Shown: piece after piece, positions 23,801-32,600 of the stretch | How the letters are laid out: each line of letters opens with the position of its first letter | Position numbering within the stretch: the first letter of the stretch is position 1 | Origin: Chaetorhynchus papuensis | Taxonomy: Eukaryota; Chordata; Aves; Passeriformes; Rhipiduridae | Direction: 5' to 3' | Assembly: GCA_013396525.1 (NCBI GenBank) | Contig: VWYX01000395.1 | Span: forward strand, 298,183 to 362,182 | Length of the DNA stretch: 64,000 bases | Position numbers and translations under genes: made by a program | The notes under the pieces: model-generated | Database searches by the model: none | What the model was told of the DNA's origin: nothing | What the model saw: the letters and a program-made list of their open reading frames with translations, nothing else

Positions 23801-26142
23801 GGTTTATAAGAAATCAGTGCTCCCCACTAGACCCGTTCACCCCACAGGAAATGACAGGCACATGCCAGACTTCAGTCAAACTTACTGATGCATAAAGTCT
23901 GCCCCTCTTGTTCATGGCCAGATATCTGCCAGAGAACAGGCCCTTGATGGCGACGATTCCAACATCCACAGCAGTTATTTCCAGAATGCCTAGAAACAGA
24001 ATTAGGAGATGTGTTATTGCTCAGGTGTAATTTTTTTGAGATACATTTGCATGGCTGCTTACCTGAGGAGTGCGATCTCACCACTAGCTCACAGAAAAAT
24101 CAGTGTGACCATGTGAATGGAATTATTATTATTACTTGAAACAATACAAAGCAAGGATGATGAGGGAATTGTTCGAGACAAGGTGGACAATAAACCCTGA
24201 GATGTCTGATTGAGATTGAACTCTTTCAAAAACAAAAAAGATCTGACACTGAACTAGAGGTTCACTTAATCCTGTATGTATATAAAAAAGTTTAAATCCT
24301 CTTTAATGCTTAGGAACACAAGAGCTCTTGACTTATTGAAGCCAGTCACAAAGCCGCCCATTTCAGGACAAAGCCCTTGCTGAGGTCTCCAGAGGGTGAA
24401 ACAGAGCAAGGCCACTGCATTTTAGAGCCATGTACATAATCATGAAAGGGGCTTGTCATTTAGGAGGTCAATGCAGCCCTCCAGACAAGGACTGTATGAC
24501 TGTCTGAGACAAATTAAAAGAGAGGAGATTTTCAGGCTGTCCAAGATGGGGTCCTGCAACACGAGAAGTGTCACAGGCTAAGGCTGGTGCAATACCTGCC
24601 CAAACGTTTATGCCCAGCCAGAGGTGCCAGGACCCTGATGGAGGCACAAATGGCTCAGAAGATGCTGTTGTATGTGCATGGCTCTCCATCAGGCTCGCTC
24701 AAACCCTGCTCTCAGCTCTCCAGCCATGGCCTGATGGCTCTCTACTTCCTATGAGCGCTTGGAAGCAAGAGGAGACCCTGGCACCCGAACCCACTGCTGC
24801 CTTTTGGAAATCCTGAAGGCAGAGCTGGGGGCCTGTTCCCTGTGCAGAGCTGGATTGCTGGCCTGGGAGAGCTGGGCTGGGTTTGGCACAGCTGGTTTGA
24901 ATCAGGCACAGGTTTGCTGCTGAAGGATGCCTCCTCCGGGCTGTGACAGCGAGGGGGGGTTTCTCTAGGAAATAGTGGTTTTCCTTTATGGACTTCAGAC
25001 AGACCCCTGAGGTCTCCCTATCTCTGTGTGCCATCACCAGGCGGGATTTACGCATCCTGGGGTGGTGGGGCCGGGGCGGAGGCCGGGCTGTGCCCAGGCT
25101 GGGTGCGGGGGCGCTGGGGGCTCCCCGGTGCTGAGCCCCGCTCTCCTCCCTCCTGCCGCCCTCGCACAAACGCCCTCACTCCCGACATATCCGCTTTCAT
25201 CTTAATTACCGCCGCTCCCCGGCACATGTCAAAGGGGACAGATGTGATTTAGCCCGTGGAGGCTCAAGCCTCCCGCGGGAGCCAAGCTGGGAGGGGACGG
25301 GGGAGATGCGGACAGCCCAAAAGGGCTCTGGGATGGGCCCCGGGGAGGTGCCGGGCACCGGCTGCCCAGCGGGCCGGGCCGGGGCAGGGCTGGCGTGGCC
25401 AGGTGACACGTCGGGCGGGCTGCGCAGGACAGGGTCGCGGGGGAAACTTGGGGTTTGGGGGTCTCCTTCTGCCCCGGGGGGGGATCGCGACCCTCCGCCG
25501 GCGGTCGGCTCCCCGCACCCTGCAGGGCCGGCTGGGGAGTTCCCCGCGTGGTTCGAGGGCCGGGGGTGCTGCCAGCCCCCGGGGCAGCGGAGCTGCGTGT
25601 CCGGCGGAGCCAGCGGGGCGACTCTCGGGACGCCAGGCGAGGGCAGGGGGCAAATGCCCCGACCCCGGGGGATGTCCCCGGTCCCTGCCGAGGAGCCTTA
25701 GCCGTCGTGCGGTAGCCCCGGCGCAGCAGCGGAGGCGGGAGCAGCTTCGCCACCGCCCCGTCCGCCCCGTCCAGCACCCGCTGCCCGCCGGAGCACAGCG
25801 CGATTGGTGCGGGAGAGGGACCCCCGACCCCGCACAGCCCGGCCCGGGGTCGCGGTCTGGGGCGAGGCGAGCCCGGTACTCACTGAAGGCGCTGTTCTTC
25901 TCCAGGGTGCCGTTGATCCTGCCGCTGGGGTGGATCTGGAGGTGGTACTTGGTGGCACAGTAGAGCTTCCTGCGCCGGGGCGCTCCCCCGAGGTGCTCGT
26001 AGACGCCGCCGCGTCCCCCCGCATCCCGGCGCGGCCGGGGGGCGCTCGGGGCGGCTCCGGCGGCCTCGGGCACGGCCGCGGCCCGCCCTGGGGGCCACGG
26101 CTCCTGCAACAGAGTCAGGAAGAAGATCCAAATTATAACCAT
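20473..26142 (-). CDS. FGF3: FGF3, fibroblast growth factor 3 (three exons)
   Basis: This is a secreted heparin-binding growth factor that signals through FGFR/heparan-sulfate complexes. In vertebrates it acts in inner-ear, hindbrain and tail development. The joined product (complement of 20473-20805, 23886-23989 and 25884-26142) is 231 aa. The order is a hydrophobic signal segment at 2-12, an Ala/Pro-rich stretch (about 19-37), then the FGF core from about residue 42. Marks of FGF3 are GGRGGVYEHLGGAPRRRKLY, an N-glycosylation site N77-G-T, the FGF signature ending in C128-EFVERIHELGY, the basic run GKGRPRRGFKTRRTQK (172-187) and a C-terminal RRRR before GH. Both introns are GT-AG. The exon phases (259 and 104 nt) fit the three-exon layout of FGF genes. 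Human FGF3 is 239 aa, so this copy looks complete and intact. Confidence 0.97.
20806..23885 (-). other. FGF3: FGF3 intron 2
   Basis: 3,080 nt from GTAAGT to TTTGCAG. It has no repeat that I recognise and no nested gene. Small frames in it (for example at 21,890-22,207 and 22,975-23,280) have no domain features. Confidence 0.9.
23886..23989 (-). CDS. FGF3: FGF3 coding exon 2
   Basis: 104 nt completes Ser87 (A+GC) and encodes residues 88-121, from ILEITAVDVGIVAIKG to MNKRGRLYAS. The acceptor is TTTCTAG|GC and the donor TCA|GTAAGT. The 104-nt length is the usual size of the middle exon in FGF genes. Overlapping longer frames in this interval are out of phase. Confidence 0.97.
23990..25883 (-). 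other. FGF3: FGF3 intron 1
   Basis: 1,894 nt from GTGAGTA to TTTCTAG. The first 840 nt next to exon 1 (25,040-25,883) are CpG-island sequence. The rest is ordinary AT-richer intron. Long overlapping frames in the GC-rich part come from low stop-codon density. Confidence 0.9.
25884..26142 (-). CDS. FGF3: FGF3 coding exon 1
   Basis: 259 nt encode residues 1-86 plus the first base of Ser87. The ATG (26,142-26,140) has A at -3 and G at +4 (CCACAATGG), a strong context. The exon ends at the donor A|GTGAGTA (intron from 25,883 down). It holds the signal peptide, the variable Ala/Pro-rich linker and the start of the FGF beta-trefoil, including C62 and the N77 glycosylation site. The open frame that continues to 25,264 is read-through into the GC-rich intron and should not be taken as coding. 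Confidence 0.97.
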
Positions 26143-26150
26143 TGTGGCAT
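26133..26150 (-). promoter_or_regulatory. Upstream ORF overlapping the FGF3 start codon
   Basis: On the FGF3 sense an ATG begins 8 nt before the main ATG, in a different frame, and reads ATG CCA CAA TGG TTA TAA (M-P-Q-W-L-stop). It terminates 7 nt inside the FGF3 coding sequence. Its start has A at -3 (ATCATGC). A scanning ribosome would meet it first, so it could lower FGF3 translation or impose reinitiation. The reading frame is directly visible. The regulatory effect is inferred. Confidence 0.6.
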
Positions 26151-26311
26151 GATGGCCGCAGCGCTTAGTCTGCTGGGGAGAGCGAGGCTTGCAGCGAGTG
26201 GCACCAGGGGTCCCATTAAAGCCGTCTTGCTAGCAGCACTCCGGAGATGCCGAGCGCGCACTGCTTCGAGCCGTGCAGCATTGGCAAGATTTTATCAGCC
26301 TCGATCTGGCC

Positions 26312-26319
26312 CTTTTATC
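26312..26319 (-). promoter_or_regulatory. TATA-like element of the FGF3 promoter
   Basis: The minus strand reads GATAAAAG in the context CAGATAAAAGGG, about 170 nt upstream of the ATG. If used, transcription would start near 26,285, giving a 5' UTR of about 140 nt. No initiator or experimental support is visible, and island promoters often lack a TATA box. Confidence 0.35.
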
Positions 26320-27289
26320 TGTTTCAGATTTACTTAAATCAATAGACATCGGCAAAGGCCACCGAAGAGTCCCAGCTGTTTGTGTTACACGGAGCTGCGG
26401 TGATCAGCCTTCTTCTTGGGTTTCCAAATAGACAGCATGCGTGAGAGACAGAGGCAAGGAGGGAGGAAGAGAGGGAGGGAGGGAGCCACCGAATTTCGGC
26501 AGGAGACTGTGGGGAAAACAGTTGATCGACGGAGCATAGAAATAAAAGCAGCTTCCTGCAACAATAGCCTGATCTGCGACCAATTGATACAGAGCAGAGG
26601 AGGCAAAAGGTATCAGTCTCGTGTGAACTCCCAGAGTGCAGCGTGGATAAAATTACACAGCATCCCTCTCTCTCTCCCTCCCTCCACCGCGCACCCCCGC
26701 ACGGGGGCCGGCAGCGCGGAGCAGCCGCGGACCCTCCGCCGAGCGCCGCCGCCCCCCGCGCAGCCCCCGCGCTCCGGGGAGGAGAGGGGGGGCATGATGC
26801 TCCCGGCGAACATCTTCGGGAGGTGGCTTTGGGAAGTGCGCGTGTTAAAGGCAGAGGAGCGAGGGAGGGGGTGCAGGTCCCGTCTCCCCGGGAGGCGATG
26901 GGGGAAAAGAAATACCCCCGTGGCTCGCACTCGGGATTTGCTCAGCGTGTGCGTGTCCCCCGCTCTGCCCCCGGTGAGGAGAGCAAACAGTTATTTCTAA
27001 ATCAATCGACTCGCACTTAGAACTAATAGGCGTTATTTAGATAGAGCTTTCACGATTTAATCATTCCCAAATTGACTTAGACGAAGTAAGACCCGGCAAG
27101 TGTTATGATATACATCCCTGAGTGCATTTGCAAGAAGTCGTAGCTGATCCTTTTCCCTAACTACGGTGCCTGGAAAGTCTCATTAGCTGGCGCAGATCTG
27201 CCCTCGTTACCCTGTCGCTTCACACCACTGCCTACGCGTTCAAAAGGGGATGGAGCTACCTATAAATAAATATAAAAGAAGGCAAAAGG

Positions 27290-27540
27290 TTCAATAGCTC
27301 CGTGAATTACGCTGTCCCTGTGTGCTCCTCAAAGGCAGCTCGTTAATTAGATTTGCATCTGAAACAGGCAGTAGGAGTTTTGGGGAAGTGTTTGAGAGAT
27401 AATTAGTATTAATGTGCTTGAAGGGCACACAAATACACCTTTGAAGTGAGTCACGACACAATTCGAGCGTTTGACCTTGATCAATATAATTTTTTTTTCC
27501 GGAACTGGTGAACATGAAGAGGTCTATAAATTTTTTTAAA
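27290..27540. promoter_or_regulatory. Candidate enhancer A: homeodomain, octamer, TCF, AP-1 and NR-type sites
   Basis: Within about 150 bp lie TTAATTAG (27,343-27,350) directly followed by the octamer ATTTGCAT (27,351-27,358). TAATTAG (27,400-27,406), ATTAAT (27,408-27,413), a TCF/LEF-like CCTTTGAA near 27,440 and AP-1 TGAGTCA (27,447-27,453) follow. TGACCTTGA (27,472-27,480) overlaps the palindrome TTGATCAA (27,477-27,484). It sits about 1.2 kb upstream of the FGF3 start. Motifs are seen, and enhancer function is inferred. Confidence 0.4.
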
Positions 27541-27869
27541 GACCTTCCTATGTAGAGCAGGAGGATTTTCTTACACGTTAAAGACTTCTTTAAAAAGGGA
27601 AGCTTTTACTAGCGGGAAAATAAAGGAAGGGGTACGACCTTTTCCTGAAGGGAATGGCAGGAGGACGAAACTGTCTCGAAAGCTACTCCCCGTTTTAAGC
27701 TGTGCTTAATATTTAGTAGTTCTTCAAGGCTAAAAGGCTTTTCATTATACGGTGGTCTGGAATAAAAGGAAACACATAAAAACCCCCACAAGCACCCTCT
27801 CCGCCATTACCACCCTTCCTCCCTCTTTTCTTCTCCGCAAGTTAAGCCCCAGCCTCACAAGAACAGTTT

Positions 27870-28020
27870 GATCTGGGGATGATAAATGTTTGTACAATTA
27901 ATTCTTTATTGCTGTTCTCCTACAATGCCACTGCCAGGCAGGCAAGTGGTTCCAGCGCATTGATTGGAAATTATAACAGCTAAAGCACTGTATGCAAATA
28001 AAAATATGAACATCTTAAAC
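27870..28020. promoter_or_regulatory. Candidate enhancer B: forkhead, homeodomain, PBX-like, octamer
   Basis: The stretch contains TGTTTGTAC (27,887-27,895), AATTAATT (27,896-27,903), TGATTGG (27,961-27,967) and a perfect octamer ATGCAAAT (27,992-27,999). There is no repeat signature. The mix of POU and homeodomain words resembles conserved developmental enhancers, but conservation cannot be tested here. Confidence 0.35.
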
Positions 28021-28499
28021 ATGCCGGACCCCAATTTTGGAGTGTGTGGGGTGAGGGGAGCGGGGTGTTGCTTGCGGGACAAATCCTTCAGTCCCTCCTA
28101 AAAGAAGAACCTCTCTGGAAAACCTTCCTCTCGGGGATGCTCCGCAAATCGTCTCCTGGGGACTAGTAACCTCTGACGAGCTACGAGACAACAGCGGCAG
28201 CAGAAAAATAACTCTTAACGTGCCACGAGTCTCTTGAAAGATGCTTTCACGGGCACCGCTTGCAGGGAAGATAAAACATAATTACCGACAGTAATTACAG
28301 AGATCTCTTTGGAGCAAATCCTGGCTCTGTCCGGAGCCTGGTGCATCGCCCTGTGCATGTGCTGCTGATATTTTCCGGTTCGGCATTCGCAGGGCACGTT
28401 TTCATTAGCGCTCTGAAAAAACCCGACACCAATCCCGCAAGATCCTCCTCTTCCCCCCCTCCACGGCAGTAATAAACCCCAAAGACCGGTGGGTGGAAG

Positions 28500-29290
28500 A
28501 GTAACACGCTAATGACTTTTGCTCAAATTGTTTCCATCTTGATCACATTTTCATAATTAGCGCCATCAGCCACAAATCTTTCCGCCCTGGGCATCTGCCG
28601 CAGCCGGGCTTCCCAAGCGATGCGGATTCTACTTATTAGGGAGGGGAACACTTGCAGGTCTGTCATTAATGGTCCCCCTTTCAAATGAAATGAATCCGAC
28701 CTCCATGGAAATATCAAAGGGCCACAACTGCCTCGTCTCACTCGGTGCAGCGCTGAGTAGCGAGCAGCCCTGAAGTCGTTTCACTCTGCTCAGACATCTC
28801 TACAATAAAACATAAGCCCACTCTTGTATATTTTAAGTTTGCCTGGTGACCATTTTTGAAAACAAAAAGGGTCCCTTTGATGTGGTCTGATTCTTACAGG
28901 GGCTGGGACGTCAGATGTGGTCTACCGAGTCTTTCTGGAAATATTTTTAATTATGCCCCAGAGCTCCTTGTAGCCCCAAAGTAATAATCAGAGCGCGGTT
29001 CCAGTCTGTCACTCCACGTGGGGGGGAGAAGAGGCTCTAGACCGTACGTAAATAAACTAGAATTACGGCTGATAATGATCTACTAATTCTCTCGAAATGT
29101 GTGATTTTAAGTGGAACGCGGTAGGGATCTGTTATTCTTTTGCTAACGGAGTATTTGTGAGGCTTCTCTCAGTTCAGCCATAAACCCAGCGTTTCTCCTG
29201 CGAAGTCATTGGGTAAAAGCGAGTGTTTGAGCAGAGGTTTTTATCCTTGTGGGCACGTGAAGCACTCGTACTCTGAGCTAATTACCCTCC
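28500..29290. promoter_or_regulatory. Candidate regulatory stretch C, upstream of FGF3
   Basis: This is repeat-free sequence with scattered CpG. It contains a SOX-like AATTGTTTCC and TAATTAGCG near 28,525-28,562, ATTAATGG near 28,665, TCF-like CCTTTGATG near 28,873 and a CRE-like GACGTCA near 28,908. No coding potential. Regulatory role is inferred from motif content and position. Confidence 0.3.
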
Positions 29291-29325
29291 TATATATATA
29301 CACACATATAGATATATATATATAT
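29291..29325. repeat. TA/CA microsatellite
   Basis: Alternating TA with a short CACACA insert and GATATATA continuation, about 35 bp. Confidence 0.9.
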
Positions 29326-29623
29326 CCGGATATGGGCGTCTAGGATCTTTATGGAGATACAATTTTTATGTAAACATTACCTAAGCGTAAACATAAAAAA
29401 AAAAAAGGCAAAACTTTGAAAGCATCTCTCTTAGAAACACCCGCCAGCTTTAACCTGTAATAAACTTTACAAACACCCGTCTTGCAGCTATGGGGCTGTG
29501 AATCAGGATGTGCTGTTACTCCGCACACGGCGCTGATTTACGACCGGCCCGTTACTCGAAGGAGAAGGAAGTTACAATTTGTAGAGCAATAAATACCGAG
29601 GCGGTGGGTGGAGCACCCAGCAG

Positions 29624-29661
29624 AAAAAAAAAAAAAAAAAAAGAGAGAAAAGAAAAAAAAA
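29624..29661 (+). repeat. A-rich simple tract
   Basis: Nineteen A's followed by GAGAGAAAAG and ten more A's. The Lys- and Phe-rich frames across it are artefacts of the tract. Confidence 0.9.
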
Positions 29662-32600
29662 AGGCGCTCTTCTTCTCCAATTAAAAATCCATCCCAGCTC
29701 GGCTGCGGAGCGTGGGAAGGTCCCAAAGAAAACAGGCGCGGTGCTGATGAGGTGTTTGTTTGCGATGTGCTAATAGCATCTCCCGAGCGGAGCTTTCCTC
29801 CCTGCTGCAGTGCCCTCACGCCTGCTGGTACCGGGAAGAGCCCCTAAAATCCAATTGGTTTTATTCGGCTATATTTTGTTTTCTTTGTGCTGTCCTGGCG
29901 GGGTTATTCTGCACCCCGCGAACGATATAATCTTGTTTAAATGACTTTCCAGACCACACAGCATCACGTTACCCTGTTCTATAGGGGCAGGCAATGCTGT
30001 TTATTGTATTGTACACTGGTAGCTCCCAGAGAGCAGGATGGAGGCAGAGTGGAGGAGGAAAGCTCCGGGGAGGAAATTCGTAACTGCTGAGGTTCAGGTT
30101 GCTTTTTCAGGTGGGGAAAATAAGATACAGATAATTTCCAATGAAAGCACATAGAAAGAAAGCTCTAAAAGAAACAGTAAACACATAAAAGGTGTGAAAT
30201 AATTTTTCCCTTAATCCACTCATGTCAAATGTTTTTCACTTTTATAGTAACTTTTTGTAGTTTATGAGCAAACAATCTGAGGTCTTTAGGATGATACAGC
30301 TGATTCTATCCATATTGTGTCAGCTACTGCTACATTGCCCTTCAGACACTAAATTAGTTTACAAGTTTTAATCTTCTGTATTTTGGTTAAAACGTTATAT
30401 AATTGAGATCTATGGTTGTTATTGTTGTTGTTGTTGTCATTATTAATATTTCAAGATGCAAATGCCTAAATTCCTTACTCCTACTAAATTCCTACCAAAG
30501 TTGGCGAGAGTTTCTCTGTCTGAGGACCAAGGGATTAATCCTTCATTCAAAGTCCATGGAATTCACTAAGAGCCTTTTCTTTAATGCCAGTGAATTTGGA
30601 TCAGGCCCAATCTTATTACTAAAAAAATTATTTTCTGTCGTGCTCTGATAATCTCTTAATGGTTTACTGAATGAAAATATTCAAAACAATGAATGCAGCA
30701 ACATTAAAGGAAAAAAAACCCCAACACATTTTTTACCCTCTGTTGCTTACTTCTTTTCAACACAAGACAAAAAGGAAACAGTAGAAGAAATGTAACAGAG
30801 AAAAATGTGTGATGGTGAGGTTTAGATGACTGTCACGTGGCTTGGACAGATCTGTGGCAGGCTCAAAGCAGGCTACAATAGGGATATTCAGACTCACGCA
30901 GAACTGTAAACTGCAGCCACGAAAATAACCAAACACGAGAGAGATGGAAGAGAAAGGGAGTGCAAAAACAATAGAAATATAACTTGGGGATCACTTGGGG
31001 ACCGTGTTTGCATACCCGCTTCACACCTTTGATATCTCAGTCATCACTTAATACCCTGAGCTCTTGGAAAAACTTTACTCTCTTTTTTTTTTGGTAACAC
31101 AGCATGTGTTTTTGAAATCAGCTTCAAAGAGTTTCTTCCCATTTCCAGAGGAGCCTGGTGTACCTGGGAAAAATATCTGGCCCATGCCCATGGTGAAATT
31201 GCACTTTGTGCCTGAAGGACCTGCTGTTCAGATAAATCTCCTACTACTTTTAGAACTTATCCCCTGGTTGCTTTCACAATCAGAGGCTTGTTACGGTCTC
31301 ACTCAGCCCTGCAAATCTTTGGGAATTGGGTTACCCGAAGATAAAAGATCTCTCTCTTTCTCCAAGCTGTGGCTGGATCAACACTTTGCAAAATCAGATG
31401 ACAGGCAGAGGGGTCAGGCCTAGGTCTGTGCATGGGGTGCCCAAGAACCAGGGATAAAACCCGGAAGCGGCTGCCTTAGAGAAATGCCATGCGCATGGAC
31501 ATCTGTCCCTGGGGGAAAGAACACCAGTGCCAGGAATGATCCACTCCAAGCTGAGGATCCATAGCTGTTGCATTTAAACTTTTCAGGGTTTAGGGAAGAC
31601 CACTTCAGGTCAAGGTTTGCATCATATGCCTGGGGTTTTCCCACAAATCCCATCCATGGCTATATGTTATCCTAAGAAAGACACGATGCAAAGTGTCTTG
31701 GAGCTCCTCCTAGCTCAAGGTATAAGGAAGGGGGCCAAGGAATCAGAAGAAACACAGGCAAGGAAAGGCTATAGGATTTTCAAAGGTAAAAAAGCTGACG
31801 TAGAGAACAACAGAAACAGGAAAATTAGTACCTTGGATGAATTTCAGCAGAATTCCTCTTTTCCCTCAGGAAGAGGCGACGCATTTGTCACAGGGGAATG
31901 ATCCCAGGTGTGTTCCTTGTCCACACGTGTGCACAGACACAAGCTGAGATGCCACAGAATAATGGTGAAAGGAAAAGGTGCAGTGCAAAGAGGGGACAAG
32001 CTAAAAGGATCTTTCCTCCTTGTACTCCCTGCATTTATCTATCAGAGCCTGGGTGAAAGATAAAAAGGAGAGACGAATAACTCCTGAGGGTCCTTGGTAC
32101 AAATATGTCAGTTTATCTCTAGACTCCATGTCTCTACAGCCTCTCTGGTTACAGAGTTGCACACAGCGGCCATGCCCTCTCTGTTCCACCTGTGCTGGGA
32201 AGGTGGGAGGCTGTCAGCACACAGGGCTTACCTGGAGTGGTTCTGAGGAGTCCCAAGAGGCTTGGGATGAAATCAGTGTTGTTTTGCTTGCCTCCAGAAG
32301 GTCTGCAATCGAGGAGAATGTGGCACCAGGCTCTGGGGCTTACCCAAGCCAGCAGAAAAGCGGCCTCCAATTGATACAGACCCTTCCCACAGTGGGGATT
32401 TAATCCCACAGAGGGATTAAAAATCTCTCTTGCTAGATCTGGAACTCCCTAGAGGGAATAAACTGCTGAGAAAAAAACCACATATCACCTTTCTTCATCT
32501 TTTTTTTCCTATTTTGTGAAAGCAGAATTCCTACTACTTAAATCCTCAAAACCAGCCAAGCCAACGAGGAGGAATTCATCTGTTCTATCCTGTCACTGGT

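Larger units (their letters stand above)
25040..26960. promoter_or_regulatory. CpG island over FGF3 exon 1 and promoter
   Basis: CpG dinucleotides are dense and GC is very high at 25,040-26,150, continuing more weakly to about 26,300. A second GC-rich block lies at 26,680-26,960, separated by an AT-richer stretch with a purine-rich GGGA tract (26,457-26,486). Island promoters of this size are typical of developmental regulators and FGF genes. The two-block shape leaves room for more than one transcription start. Confidence 0.8.

Noticed and set aside
25264..26142. A single 292-codon minus-strand gene
   Set aside because: Only its first 86 codons are FGF3 exon 1. The rest runs past a consensus GTGAGTA donor into a GC-rich intron.
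25256..26337. Long plus-strand frames (up to 235 codons) antisense to FGF3 exon 1
   Set aside because: Low stop density in CpG-island sequence and mirror reading of exon 1. No domain and no splice evidence.
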